DNA from: an uncultured Clostridia bacterium
GTDB taxonomy: Bacteria; Bacillota; Clostridia; TANB77; CAG-508
Assembly (NCBI GenBank): GCA_947628395.1
Contig: CANQZP010000002.1
Span: 1 to 60,988 of the forward strand
Direction: 5' to 3'
Length of the DNA stretch: 60,988 bases
In this document: in pieces, positions 28,808 through 38,315 of the stretch
Position numbering within the stretch: the first letter of the stretch is position 1
Layout of the letters: each line of letters begins with the position of its first letter
Made by a program: the position numbers and the translations under genes
The notes under the pieces: generated by a model
What the model was told of the DNA's origin: nothing
Seen by the model: the letters and a program-made list of their open reading frames with translations, nothing else
Database searches by the model: none

Positions 28808-30469
28808 TTACTTTCCTTTCAATACCTTTCTTATTGCTTTCATCACTTTATAACTTTTTGATTGAATTAAAGAATTATACTCAAATTCTAGTTTATTATA
28901 TTTATCTGATATATCTCTATTGTTTTGTAATAATTCAGCATTTTCTTTTTCTAAGTTCGATTTTATATCTTCTAATATTAAAGCATCATTTGTTCTTTTA
29001 TATAAATTCTCAATTTTTTCTATTGGTGGAATTATATCAATATAATAATTGATTTTATTTTTATCTATAATTGTTTCTTGAATATTTTTTTCTAATTTAT
29101 TAAAAATTTCTTTATATTGTATAATTTCAAATTTTTCAAGCATTTTGTCAATGTCAATAAATTTCGAAATATCATTTTCATTATAGCAATATAAATTATT
29201 TATAGCTCTATATAATATAAATTCTATTGGTATATTTTCAAAGTACCATTCTTGATCATAAAGCAAATATTCATCATTAGAATCTAAAAATACATTTTCA
29301 AAACATAAGTCAATAAATCCATATTTTGTTATATTCATTTTTTGTAATAAGTCAGTATCGACTTCAATATTAAACTTTTTGAATATATTGTCTTCTAACA
29401 TATTATCTTTAGTTGAAATTTTTTCACATATATATTTGTACCATTTTGTTATCTCTTCTAGAGCTTTTTCTTTTTCATTTCTTTTTATTAAATTTATTAT
29501 TATTTTATCTAATTCTTCATATTCGATAAAATCACTTATTATAGTATCATCTTCAATTTTCTCTAGAACTTTAAAACCTAGTTCTTTTAGTTGCTTTATA
29601 TAACTTTTTATATTTTCTATATGTTCTTTTCCTTTTTCATCTATTGCATATTTAAAAACTTGATTTTCATGCATTACAAGCATTAGTGTATATTCATCTT
29701 TTCTTAAATTATTATAACTTACAAATTTAATATCATTATCTATTTTTTCATTTGAAATTTCTACTAAATAAGAATTACACATTTTTTCAAACAAATCACT
29801 TTTGCATATTTGCTTGATTGCTTGAATTTCATTATATAATATTATACTATCTTTGTTGTAGTATAATTGATATACTAACTTACTCATACAATCTTTAGGT
29901 AAAAAATCATCTGTAAAAATTGAATTTACCATCCTATAATCTGGTACAGGATAATAGAATTTATAATTATCAAATTTAGCATTTTCTATATTTTGAATTA
30001 TTTCATTTTTAGATAATAAATTACTTTTACTTAAATCAATGTCATTTGTTATAGAATCAAATATTTTATCATAATGTTTACTTTTTGCTCCACAGAAATA
30101 CTTAATTCCAAATCTATTATTTATTGCTAAAATAATTTTTCCATCATCTTTTAATTTGCCTTTTAAATACAATAATAAATCAGAATATGGATTTTTAGTT
30201 TCAAAAAATAATGAACTATACTCATAAGAGCCTATAAGAAGTATATAATCAAATTCTTCTTGTATTTCTATGCTTTTTAATTTTACAAAACAGTTATTAG
30301 GTTTTAAATTTACTACTTTTACGTAGTAATCTTGATTATTTGCAAACTCAAACATATCTTCATCATTAATAATTATTTGTAAAATTTTACTTCCTTTTTT
30401 AAAAGGATACCATGCAATTATGTTTTCTTTTATATATGCTTTTAAATTTTCTTGATTATCATTTTTCAT
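28808..30469 (-). CDS. Degenerate methyltransferase-like protein with C-terminal kinase-like and coiled-coil parts
   Basis: The first ~250 residues are a paralogue of the methyltransferase at 30487-31602: both share NRFGIKYF/NQFGIKYFSGA, the YYPVPDY motif and the same order of elements. The SAM-binding loop is lost, however: ILQIIINDED stands where the neighbour has VLEIGAGMGA. The middle carries segments like a phosphotransferase fold (FIDLCFENVF, YLLYDQEWYF), and the end is a coiled coil. Catalysis as a methyltransferase is doubtful; it may be a scaffold or act on another group. I start at the ATG 30467-30469, with GGAGG five bases upstream. Confidence 0.6.
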   Translation of the reverse strand: MKNDNQENLKAYIKENIIAWYPFKKGSKILQIIINDEDMFEFANNQDYYVKVVNLKPNNCFVKLKSIEIQEEFDYILLIGSYEYSSLFFETKNPYSDLLLYLKGKLKDDGKIILAINNRFGIKYFCGAKSKHYDKIFDSITNDIDLSKSNLLSKNEIIQNIENAKFDNYKFYYPVPDYRMVNSIFTDDFLPKDCMSKLVYQLYYNKDSIILYNEIQAIKQICKSDLFEKMCNSYLVEISNEKIDNDIKFVSYNNLRKDEYTLMLVMHENQVFKYAIDEKGKEHIENIKSYIKQLKELGFKVLEKIEDDTIISDFIEYEELDKIIINLIKRNEKEKALEEITKWYKYICEKISTKDNMLEDNIFKKFNIEVDTDLLQKMNITKYGFIDLCFENVFLDSNDEYLLYDQEWYFENIPIEFILYRAINNLYCYNENDISKFIDIDKMLEKFEIIQYKEIFNKLEKNIQETIIDKNKINYYIDIIPPIEKIENLYKRTNDALILEDIKSNLEKENAELLQNNRDISDKYNKLEFEYNSLIQSKSYKVMKAIRKVLKGK

Positions 30470-30486
30470 GCAATCCTCCAAATTTA

Positions 30487-31602
30487 TTATTTTTTAGATT
30501 TTCTAAAAGGTTTAGTATATCTCCAAGACTTAGAGTTTATAATTGTATTTAAATCATTTTTTAATTTTTTATTTTCTTCTTCAAGTTCCCTAATTTCTTT
30601 TTCTGTACTCTGATAATTATCTATTATCTTATAATTGCCATTAAAAAATTTTTCCATATATTTATCTATTTTAACAAATTGATAATCTTTAAGATTTGTC
30701 TCTGTTTTTATTTCTTTTCCTGAACACTCTACAAAAAATGAATTGGCAAAAAATCCAAACATATTATTTTTTACAATATCTTTTAATGCTTCTTTCTCGT
30801 CAAAATCAAGTATTTCATTACTTGACGTATATGGCATATAATCTAATATTTTATCTATTGGTTGATATTCATCAGAAAATATTTCCTGTGGTAATTTATA
30901 ATCCGGCACAGGATAGTAAAATTTAGTATATCCCAAACCACTATTTTTTAAAATATTTTTCAATTCTTCTCTTCCAAAAGTACGAATTCCATTTTTATTT
31001 TCATATCCTAATATTCCATCATATTTTTTACCCGTATGATCTTCATTTGCTCCCGAAAAATATTTTATTCCAAATTGATTTTCTATTGCTATCAAAAGCT
31101 TTCCATCTTCTTTTAATAATGACTTTATATATGTTAAAAAATCATAAAATGGATTTTCTGTATTAGTATATAAAGGAGCATATTCTAATACTCCAATTAG
31201 AGTTATATAATCGAATTTTTTATCAAATTTAATATCATTAAAATTCCCAACTATTATTTCTAAATTTTCCTTATCTTTGCATCTCTTAGCTATTGCTGAA
31301 GCTCTTTGTTTTGATAATTCTACTGAAGTAACATTACCTGCTTTTTCACAAAGAATTCCTGTAATTGCACCCATTCCAGCTCCAATTTCTAAAACTTCTG
31401 CATTTTCTTTAAAAGGATACCAATTTAAAATATTTTTTCTTAGTGATGTTAAATGATAAAAAACCGGCCATCTTATATCTTTCTCAAATACTTTTGTAAA
31501 ATCTTTTTCGTCATACTCATCCATGTAATTCAAGATTTCTTTTTCAATATCACCATCACAATATTCATCTTTTCCAGTATAAAAATCGTAATTTATTTTC
31601 AT
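30487..31602 (-). CDS. Class I SAM-dependent methyltransferase
   Basis: About 371 residues. The SAM-binding motif I VLEIGAGMGAITG lies near residue 68, followed by motif II VTSVELS and an acidic GNFND. The C-terminal half shares the YYPVPDY segment with its downstream paralogue and ends in a coiled coil (EIRELEEENKKLKND). In surface-glycan loci such enzymes cap or decorate chains. The upstream gene encodes Wzt with a C-terminal substrate-binding domain that often reads such terminal caps. I chose the second ATG, seven bases from AGGAG. Confidence 0.75.
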   Translation of the reverse strand: MKINYDFYTGKDEYCDGDIEKEILNYMDEYDEKDFTKVFEKDIRWPVFYHLTSLRKNILNWYPFKENAEVLEIGAGMGAITGILCEKAGNVTSVELSKQRASAIAKRCKDKENLEIIVGNFNDIKFDKKFDYITLIGVLEYAPLYTNTENPFYDFLTYIKSLLKEDGKLLIAIENQFGIKYFSGANEDHTGKKYDGILGYENKNGIRTFGREELKNILKNSGLGYTKFYYPVPDYKLPQEIFSDEYQPIDKILDYMPYTSSNEILDFDEKEALKDIVKNNMFGFFANSFFVECSGKEIKTETNLKDYQFVKIDKYMEKFFNGNYKIIDNYQSTEKEIRELEEENKKLKNDLNTIINSKSWRYTKPFRKSKK

Positions 31603-31612
31603 TAACATTCTC

Positions 31613-32911
31613 CTATTTTATATCAATTTCTGTTTTTAAATCTAATAAACCTAAACAATCTCTATATCCTAATATCTCTAAAAATATAGCATCATATTTT
31701 CTATCAAAAACTTCTAAATCACCTTTTTCATTAAATCTAGTACAACCAAAAGATATTGTATATTTTTCAGGATTTAATGGAATAGATTGTTTAAATTCAA
31801 CAATCGCTATATCTCCTTTTTTATAACTTCCTGTTTTCTTTTTATAAACTTTTGTATTTGCACCAGCAAGTTCTAATCCTTTAACATCCTTTATAGAAAC
31901 TGCAAATATTGGTTCATCTATATTTTTATTAAATTGTACTTTCATTTTTATAATATATTCATCATTATTATTTATAGTAGTTTGAAGATTATTTTCTAAA
32001 TCAAATATACCATAATCTATTATTTTAGCTGCTCCTGTTCCATAAGTTAACAAATCATCATTTCCACTATAATATTTACTCCAATTCTCCAATTTATCTG
32101 CATTTATTTTACTTTCTAATTCCTTGTTTTTCTTTTTTTGTTCTTCTTCATCATTTTTATCATCATCTAGTCCTACTATCATCTTCTTATATTTGTCAAC
32201 ACCAGTTTTTACATCACCATCATATATCTTCTTTCCATCAGAAATTATAATAACTCTATTACAATTTCTAATAATATCAGAAACACTATGACTAACAAAA
32301 AGAATAGTTTTTCCAGCCTTTTTAAATTCTTCAAATTTTTTAAAACATTTCAATTGAAAAGCCATATCTCCTACTGATAAAACTTCATCAACAATTAAAA
32401 TATCTGGATCAACATTAATTGCACAAGCAAATGCTAAACGTGCAAACATACCCGATGAATATGTTTTTACTGGTTGATAAAGATGATCTCCTATATCAGC
32501 AAATTCTATAATTTCTGGCTTTTTTTCTTCTATTTCTTTTTTTGTAAGTCCAAAAATCTCTCCATGTTGATAAATGTTTTCTTCACCAGTAAGCTCCATA
32601 TTAAAAGCTGTTCCAAGTTCTAAGAGTGAGCTAATTTTTCCCTTTGTTTCTATAGTTCCACTTGTTGGAATTACTACACCTGTTATCATTTTTAAAAGTG
32701 TAGATTTTCCAGCTCCATTTCTTCCTAATATTCCTAAAACTTCACCTTTTTTTACATTTAAATTTAATTCATCCATTGCTCTGAAAGGTGTATGTTTTTT
32801 ATAGCCTGGTAATACAGTTTCTAAAAGTCTATCTTTCTTTCTTGCAAACATTTTATATTCTTTTACTAGATTTTTTATTTCTATAATGTTTTCCTTTTCG
32901 TTATTTTCCAT
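31613..32911 (-). CDS. wzt: Polysaccharide ABC exporter ATPase (Wzt type)
   Basis: A 432-residue ATP-binding subunit for export of a finished polysaccharide. Walker A is LGRNGAGKSTLLK, the signature is YSSGMFARLAFA, and Walker B is ILIVDEVLSVGD. A C-terminal domain (about residues 270-432) carries the beta-sandwich-like sequence of Wzt tails, which in known systems bind the modified chain end. The permease is at 36265-37056, separated by four genes. The start overlaps the GT2 gene by 11 bases. Confidence 0.9.
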   Translation of the reverse strand: MENNEKENIIEIKNLVKEYKMFARKKDRLLETVLPGYKKHTPFRAMDELNLNVKKGEVLGILGRNGAGKSTLLKMITGVVIPTSGTIETKGKISSLLELGTAFNMELTGEENIYQHGEIFGLTKKEIEEKKPEIIEFADIGDHLYQPVKTYSSGMFARLAFACAINVDPDILIVDEVLSVGDMAFQLKCFKKFEEFKKAGKTILFVSHSVSDIIRNCNRVIIISDGKKIYDGDVKTGVDKYKKMIVGLDDDKNDEEEQKKKNKELESKINADKLENWSKYYSGNDDLLTYGTGAAKIIDYGIFDLENNLQTTINNNDEYIIKMKVQFNKNIDEPIFAVSIKDVKGLELAGANTKVYKKKTGSYKKGDIAIVEFKQSIPLNPEKYTISFGCTRFNEKGDLEVFDRKYDAIFLEILGYRDCLGLLDLKTEIDIK

Positions 32912-33887
32912 CCTTATTTCCTTTCAGTTTTAGTCTAATATAAAATACCATTTTAGCTATTATTGGTATATTAAAAATCAAAAAGTTACTCAAGTAAAAA
33001 TATAAATTATCATTTTTATATAATCTATGATAAATGCTCCATCCTTTAAAATTTATATATTTCTTTTCTTTTAAATTTTCAAAATATTTTAGTGATTTTA
33101 TATTTAACTTCTTTAAATTTTCAGGAAAAGAAATATCATTTTTTACATAAGTATCAAAAATTGATATTTTTACTTCAATAAAATGATTTCTTAAATCTTC
33201 AAATTTTTTATATCCATTTCCTTTCGTTTTTGCTCCTACTTGATTATTTCCATGTTGCCTATATTTTATTAAAGGCTCATCTAAATATTTTACTTTCCCT
33301 TTCATTGATACAATAAGTGGTATCCAAAAATCATGTATTACATATTTTGAACCACTTGGAATTGGTAAAATATCTTTTAAGAATTCCTTTTTTGACATTA
33401 ATGTACAACCTGTTACACAATTATATAGGTATTCTAATCTATAGTCATCATACTTATTAGATTTCTTATCATATTTCATTAATCTATTAAAAGACGGATA
33501 AATTTCTTTTAAATTCTTATCTACAACAGTTAAATCTGTAAATACTAAATCCGAATTAGTTTGTTTTAAGTAATTATATGTTTTTTCTATTTTTTCTTTA
33601 TTCCAAACATCATCTTGATCTGATAACATATAAATTTTATTTTCCACTTGTCTTAATAAAAATTCAAAATTTTTTACATATCCTAAGTTTTTTTCTTGAA
33701 AAAATACTTTTATTCTGTTATCTTTTTTCTCATACTGTTCTAATATTTTTCTAGTATTATCTTTAGAACAATCATCTGAAATTATTAAATTAAATTCTTT
33801 ATAAGTTTGGCTTAAAATTGAATCTATTTGTTCTTTTATATATTTTTCGCCATTATATGTTGCAAGTAAAATATCTATTTTTTCCAT
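32901..33887 (-). CDS. Family 2 glycosyltransferase (rhamnosyltransferase-like)
   Basis: A 328-residue GT2 protein: IDILLATYNGEKYI, IISDDCSKDNT, ending the nucleotide domain with LSDQDDVWN, a form common in rhamnosyltransferases. GCTLMSKK and IKYRQHGNNQVG follow. It resembles the transferase at 37077-38048, so the two are paralogues. With dTDP-rhamnose made in the same locus, rhamnose transfer is a reasonable inference. Confidence 0.82.
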   Translation of the reverse strand: MEKIDILLATYNGEKYIKEQIDSILSQTYKEFNLIISDDCSKDNTRKILEQYEKKDNRIKVFFQEKNLGYVKNFEFLLRQVENKIYMLSDQDDVWNKEKIEKTYNYLKQTNSDLVFTDLTVVDKNLKEIYPSFNRLMKYDKKSNKYDDYRLEYLYNCVTGCTLMSKKEFLKDILPIPSGSKYVIHDFWIPLIVSMKGKVKYLDEPLIKYRQHGNNQVGAKTKGNGYKKFEDLRNHFIEVKISIFDTYVKNDISFPENLKKLNIKSLKYFENLKEKKYINFKGWSIYHRLYKNDNLYFYLSNFLIFNIPIIAKMVFYIRLKLKGNKDGK

Positions 33888-33890
33888 ATT

Positions 33891-34376
33891 TTAAGCTTCT
33901 TTCTTTTTAAAAATTATAAGTTTACTAAAAATAAAATTTACAAGTATTACTAAAATATTTACTAGTATTTTCATTAATATATCATTCCAATTTAATATAT
34001 TAACAGTAAGTTGCATAAGTCCTAAATCCATAATTGCAGTAACTATTCTACAACTAATAAATGAAGTAAACTCTCTTAATAAATCTTTTTTTGATTCTGT
34101 TTTAGTTTCAAATACAAATAATTTATTAGTTATATATGCAAATAATATTGATATAATAATTGCTATAACATTACTTATATTTACTCTTAAATCATCAGTT
34201 AAATTTAAGAAAATCAAACGTGCGCAAATGATAAATACTAGAATATTAACGAGAGTTGCTAAACCTCCAAATATTAAGTATCTCATACCTTCTCTGTGAT
34301 TTCTATATATATCTGCTAATTTTTTTAGTTTAATTTTATCTAATATATTTAGAAAAAAATTTTCTAGTTTTTCCAT
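33891..34376 (-). CDS. GtrA-family membrane protein
   Basis: A 161-residue protein with four hydrophobic segments and the GtrA-type start RYLIFGGLATLVNI after a basic leader, plus YITNKLFVFE between segments 2 and 3. GtrA proteins are proposed to flip sugar-loaded undecaprenyl phosphate made by a DPM1-like partner; such a partner is at 22638-23366. Three bases separate it from the GT2 gene downstream. Confidence 0.85.
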   Translation of the reverse strand: MEKLENFFLNILDKIKLKKLADIYRNHREGMRYLIFGGLATLVNILVFIICARLIFLNLTDDLRVNISNVIAIIISILFAYITNKLFVFETKTESKKDLLREFTSFISCRIVTAIMDLGLMQLTVNILNWNDILMKILVNILVILVNFIFSKLIIFKKKEA

Positions 34377-34379
34377 AGT

Positions 34380-34775
34380 CTATTCCTTTTTACTATTCAA
34401 ATATTTCTCAACTAAATCAATTAGTTCCTTTGCTGTATTTATTTGATTTTTAGTATCTTCTTCATTAGCGACAAAATCATAATCATAGTCACTATCTTCT
34501 CTAGTAGTCGAAGCTAATCCTATTTTTCTTCCTAACATTTTAGGAAATATTTCTGTCTTTACATATGTCTTATTAAAATATCCTATAACATCTTTATGTC
34601 TTTTAAAATCCACTCTTTCTAATGCCAATACAGCTTTTATTGCATGTAAGATTGAATAATAAGCTCTATTATTAGCAGCTTTCAAGAGATTCTCTCTATA
34701 CATTATCTCACTAGCTTTTAAATCTTCTTTTGCTTTTTCTAATCTATATAACGCCATATTAAAGTTTTTATTCAT
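34380..34775 (-). CDS. HEPN-domain toxin-like protein of a HEPN/MNT pair
   Basis: About 131 residues, helical, with the HEPN ribonuclease motif R-x6-H in NRAYYSILHAI. In known pairs this protein is an RNase silenced by the nucleotidyltransferase partner, which AMPylates or binds it. I start at ATG 34773-34775: AAGGAG lies nine bases upstream and the ATG overlaps the stop of the partner gene, showing translational coupling. It sits between gtrA and the partner on the same strand. Confidence 0.8.
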   Translation of the reverse strand: MNKNFNMALYRLEKAKEDLKASEIMYRENLLKAANNRAYYSILHAIKAVLALERVDFKRHKDVIGYFNKTYVKTEIFPKMLGRKIGLASTTREDSDYDYDFVANEEDTKNQINTAKELIDLVEKYLNSKKE

Positions 34776-35103
34776 GTAGAACCACTCCTTCTTTTTGAAC
34801 ATTCATATAAAAAGGTAATGTATCTAACCAGTAATTAAACTTATCTATATTTTTTATTATGGGTGATATTATTATATCGTTCTCAAGCTCTATATCATAC
34901 ATAAAATAAACTATTTCTGTTCTGTATTTTACAATTTCTTCATCAGATAAATCAGTTAATATCATAATATCAATATCTGAATTTTTACTATAGTTTCCCC
35001 TAGCATAAGAACCATATAATATAATTTTTTTTAATCTGTCACCTAGTATTTTTTCTACGCCTTTAGTAAATTCACTTAAAATTTTTTCTATCCTATTAGG
35101 CAT
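34768..35103 (-). CDS. MNT-type minimal nucleotidyltransferase (antitoxin-like)
   Basis: A 111-residue protein of the pol-beta nucleotidyltransferase superfamily. The active-site motif is ILYGSYARGNYSKNSDIDIM, which contains GS-x-ARG and the D-x-D metal pair. In type VII systems this partner inactivates the HEPN protein. It overlaps the HEPN gene by eight bases and lies 16 bases downstream of metK. Confidence 0.83.
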   Translation of the reverse strand: MPNRIEKILSEFTKGVEKILGDRLKKIILYGSYARGNYSKNSDIDIMILTDLSDEEIVKYRTEIVYFMYDIELENDIIISPIIKNIDKFNYWLDTLPFYMNVQKEGVVLHE

Positions 35104-35119
35104 AACTTAATTCTCCTTT

Positions 35120-36250
35120 TTATATTTTTTTAAATATATCCACACTATCTAACTTTTCCCATGTACATTCAATTTTATTTTCATCATCTATGTATCTTCT
35201 TCCAAAATGTCCACCATTACAAGTTTGCGAATAAATAGGATTTCTTAAATCTAGTTTTTCAATAATTCCTTTTGGTGATAAATCAAAATTATCATATATA
35301 GTTTGAATAATCTTATCATCACTAACAACGTTTGTTCCTTTACAATCCACATATATTGATATAGGTTGTACTACTCCAATTGCATAAGACAATTGTATTA
35401 AACATTCCTTAGCAATTCCTGAAGCTACAATATTCTTTGCTAAATATCTAGCCATATATGCAGCTGACCTATCTACCTTTGTTGGATCTTTTCCAGAAAA
35501 AGCTCCTCCACCATGTGGAGCATATCCTCCATAAGTATCTACTATAATTTTTCTTCCTGTAAGTCCTGCATCCCCTTCTGGTCCACCAATAACAAATTTT
35601 CCAGTTGGATTTATAAGGACTTTAAAATCTGTATTTAAATTATATTTTTTAGCTATTTTATCCATTATTTGTGTCTTTATATACTCTTTAAATTCTTTTT
35701 CATTATATTCTTCTTTATGTTGAATAGACATAAGCATTGTATCTACTCTAGGATTTTTTTCTGAATAATCTATCGTTACTTGTGATTTCATATCAGGTCC
35801 TGCCCATTTGAAATCTCCACTTTTACGAAGTTTAGTTGCAGTTTTTACTAAATCATGTGCAGCCGTAATTGCAAGAGGCATAAATTCTGGTGTTTCACTA
35901 TTAGCATATCCAAACATAATTCCTTGATCTCCAGCTCCGCCTATATCCACACCCATTGCAATATCTGGTGATTGTTTACTAATTAAATTTAAAACTCTAG
36001 GCTTATATTCATATCCTATTGATTTAATAGTATTTTTAGCGATTTCTTCAACATTTACATCCGCATTTGTTGAAATTTCTCCAGCTAAAACTATAAAATC
36101 ATCTTTGGCCATAGTTTCACAAGCTACTCTTGAATTTTTATCTTGCTTTAAACATTCATCTAATATACTATCAGAAATCATATCACATACATGATCTGGG
36201 TGACCTATTGAAACAGCTTCTGATGTAAATAATTTCTTTATTTTCTCCAT
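35120..36250 (-). CDS. metK: S-adenosylmethionine synthetase
   Basis: Makes S-adenosylmethionine from methionine and ATP. The 376-residue protein has the typical landmarks GGAGDQGIMFGYA, GGPEGDAGLTGRKIIVDTYG and GGGAFSGKDPTKVDRS. One key position is unusual: the N-terminal motif reads GHPDHVCD, with His where the family normally has Lys (GHPDK). The gene lies inside the polysaccharide locus, near methyltransferase-type genes and between the ABC permease and the toxin-antitoxin pair. No SAM riboswitch is visible; only 14 bases separate it from the permease gene. Confidence 0.92.
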   Translation of the reverse strand: MEKIKKLFTSEAVSIGHPDHVCDMISDSILDECLKQDKNSRVACETMAKDDFIVLAGEISTNADVNVEEIAKNTIKSIGYEYKPRVLNLISKQSPDIAMGVDIGGAGDQGIMFGYANSETPEFMPLAITAAHDLVKTATKLRKSGDFKWAGPDMKSQVTIDYSEKNPRVDTMLMSIQHKEEYNEKEFKEYIKTQIMDKIAKKYNLNTDFKVLINPTGKFVIGGPEGDAGLTGRKIIVDTYGGYAPHGGGAFSGKDPTKVDRSAAYMARYLAKNIVASGIAKECLIQLSYAIGVVQPISIYVDCKGTNVVSDDKIIQTIYDNFDLSPKGIIEKLDLRNPIYSQTCNGGHFGRRYIDDENKIECTWEKLDSVDIFKKI

Positions 36251-36264
36251 TTTACTTCTCCTTT

Positions 36265-37056
36265 TTATAATACATCTGCAAAATCCTTTTTGCTCTTTTT
36301 AAATATATAATTACCCCAAACAAACAAGAATAATGTTATTGCCCAAAAGATGATTGTAAATAATCCATTATGATCTGTTACAATATTTTCATTGATAAAT
36401 ACTTGTCTAAATCCTGTTACTAAATAATTAAATGGACTACACTTAAATATACTTTGTATTGTAGGATGATTCTGAAGCATTGACATATTCCAAACTATTG
36501 GTGTAAACCAGAAAATTAATTGCATTACTATAGCAAGCAATTGTGAGAAATCTGGAACTAATGTTGATACTGCTGATGTAAATCTTGTAAATGCAATTAT
36601 GAAACAATATAAACATAAAAGCATATAAAGTAATAATAAAACTTTAGGCATAAATCCCATCATCATACATATTACAATTGAAATTGCAAATAAAAACAAA
36701 GATATAAAACTAGATGATATTATTGATATAATCGGGATAATATCTACTGGAAAAACTACTTTTTTTACTAAATAGCTGTATGTTCTTATAGAATTACTAG
36801 CACTCATTATACTATCATTCATACATAGCCACATAGACATTCCAGGCAAAAACCATACTACATAAGGATATTCTCCACTACTACCCGTTTTTAAAATATA
36901 TTGAAATACAATTACATAAGTAATCATAAAAATGAATTGTTGTAAAAATCCCCAAATTGTTCCTAAACTTGTATTAGCAAATCTATTTCTAAAATCATTT
37001 CTACCTAGCCTCCAGGCGAGTTTCTTATTTTTCCATAAAGTCTTTATAAATTCCAT
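36265..37056 (-). CDS. wzm: Polysaccharide ABC exporter permease (Wzm type)
   Basis: A 263-residue ABC-2 type permease with six hydrophobic segments. The cytosolic N-terminus WRLGRNDFRNRFANTSLG and the FWFTPIVWNM segment are typical of Wzm/TagG-type proteins. It should pair with the Wzt ATPase at 31613-32911. It lies 20 bases downstream of a GT2 gene. Confidence 0.9.
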   Translation of the reverse strand: MEFIKTLWKNKKLAWRLGRNDFRNRFANTSLGTIWGFLQQFIFMITYVIVFQYILKTGSSGEYPYVVWFLPGMSMWLCMNDSIMSASNSIRTYSYLVKKVVFPVDIIPIISIISSSFISLFLFAISIVICMMMGFMPKVLLLLYMLLCLYCFIIAFTRFTSAVSTLVPDFSQLLAIVMQLIFWFTPIVWNMSMLQNHPTIQSIFKCSPFNYLVTGFRQVFINENIVTDHNGLFTIIFWAITLFLFVWGNYIFKKSKKDFADVL

Positions 37057-37076
37057 AATTTTTATCCTTTCTATTC

Positions 37077-38048
37077 TTAAGCAACTAAATACACAAAATA
37101 CGATAATATAGGAAAATGAAATAACATTATTTCTTTTAAAGCTCTTTTTCCCATATTTTTATACCCTAAAAACTCAAAATATTTTTTTAAATTTAAATTT
37201 ATATATTTTGAATTCATTATTTTCTCATAATAATCTATAATTTTCTCATATTTTTCTTCTTTAGTATAAGCTAAGCACATCTTTGCACCATTATAATAAG
37301 CTTTTTTTATAGTATTTTTTCTATACCCTAAAAAATCTTTGTATTTTTTTCCTTTTTTATTCCTTTTAATATTAGTCTTAAAACTTCTTCCTCCAAAAAT
37401 ATTATCACCATGTAATCTATAAGCAAAAAGTGGTTCTTCAATAAAACTAATTCCATTATTCAAACTTGCAACAAACATTGTAATCCAGTCATGAGCAATA
37501 ACATCTGATTTAAAAGGTAAAAGTTTTTCTTTTAAGCTTTTAGTAATTATTTGAGAACAACCTAAAGATACACTTCTAGTAAAACATAATAAATTTTCCT
37601 TTCCTTCAATAATTGGAAAATTCTTATATTTTAAATAACTTTCATTTAGAAGTTTTCCAGTTTCATCTACCTGTTTTTCATCACAATAAACTAAATCTGC
37701 TTTTGTATTTTTTATTTTCTCTAAGCTTTTTTGAACTTTGTTACTATACCATATATCATCATGATCTGAAAACATAATAAATTCAGCAGTAGATACTCCA
37801 AGTAAAAATTCAAAATTCTTACTAAATCCTAAATTCTTTTCTTGAAAAAACAAATAAATTCTATCATCTTTTTTTTGATATTCTTTTAGAACATCTATTA
37901 CTTCTTTTTCAGATGAACAATCATCACTAATATATAACTTAATATTTCTATACGATTGATTTAAAATACTATCTATTTGTTTCTTTAAGAAATTGATATT
38001 ACTGTTATATGTAGTTAATAAAATATCTACTAATTCTTCTTGTTCCAA
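37077..38048 (-). CDS. Family 2 glycosyltransferase (rhamnosyltransferase-like)
   Basis: A GT2 enzyme with VDILLTTYNSNINFL at its start, ISDDCSSEKE and the metal-site motif FSDHDDIWY. A longer frame begins at 38111, but the first 20 residues there are hydrophobic and unlike the family; the TTG at 38046-38048 has AGGAG eight bases upstream and starts right before the fold, so I use it. It is a paralogue of the transferase at 32901-33887 and is the first gene of the continuous polysaccharide run. Confidence 0.78.
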   Translation of the reverse strand: MEQEELVDILLTTYNSNINFLKKQIDSILNQSYRNIKLYISDDCSSEKEVIDVLKEYQKKDDRIYLFFQEKNLGFSKNFEFLLGVSTAEFIMFSDHDDIWYSNKVQKSLEKIKNTKADLVYCDEKQVDETGKLLNESYLKYKNFPIIEGKENLLCFTRSVSLGCSQIITKSLKEKLLPFKSDVIAHDWITMFVASLNNGISFIEEPLFAYRLHGDNIFGGRSFKTNIKRNKKGKKYKDFLGYRKNTIKKAYYNGAKMCLAYTKEEKYEKIIDYYEKIMNSKYINLNLKKYFEFLGYKNMGKRALKEIMLFHFPILSYFVYLVA

Positions 38049-38138
38049 AAAAAGCACTCCTAAACATAAAAATACTAGTGTAATTTTATATTTAAAAGCG
38101 CATTTTGTCAATAACTATAAGACTTAAGTTTAATTTTT

Positions 38139-38312
38139 CTACAACTTTTTCTTTATCATTTTTAAAGCCTTTGGTCTTTCAAGCATTATAACATGTCCAC
38201 ACCCGCAACATTTGAGCTTAAAATCAACTCCTACTCTAGTAATTTCCCATTTATTACTCCCACATGGATGATTCTTCTTTGTAATTACAACATCTCCAAT
38301 ATTATATTCCAT
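38139..38312 (-). CDS. DUF951 small protein
   Basis: A 57-residue protein: an N-terminal YNIGDVVITKKNHPCG, the zinc-ribbon-like LKCCGCGHVIMLER and a basic tail. This is the DUF951 (YyzM-like) family, common in Firmicutes and of unknown function. The upstream gene ends four bases before its start, so the two are probably co-transcribed. Confidence 0.85.
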   Translation of the reverse strand: MEYNIGDVVITKKNHPCGSNKWEITRVGVDFKLKCCGCGHVIMLERPKALKMIKKKL

Positions 38313-38315
38313 AAA

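Noticed and set aside
36251..36264. SAM riboswitch before metK
   Set aside because: Only 14 bases separate it from the upstream gene.
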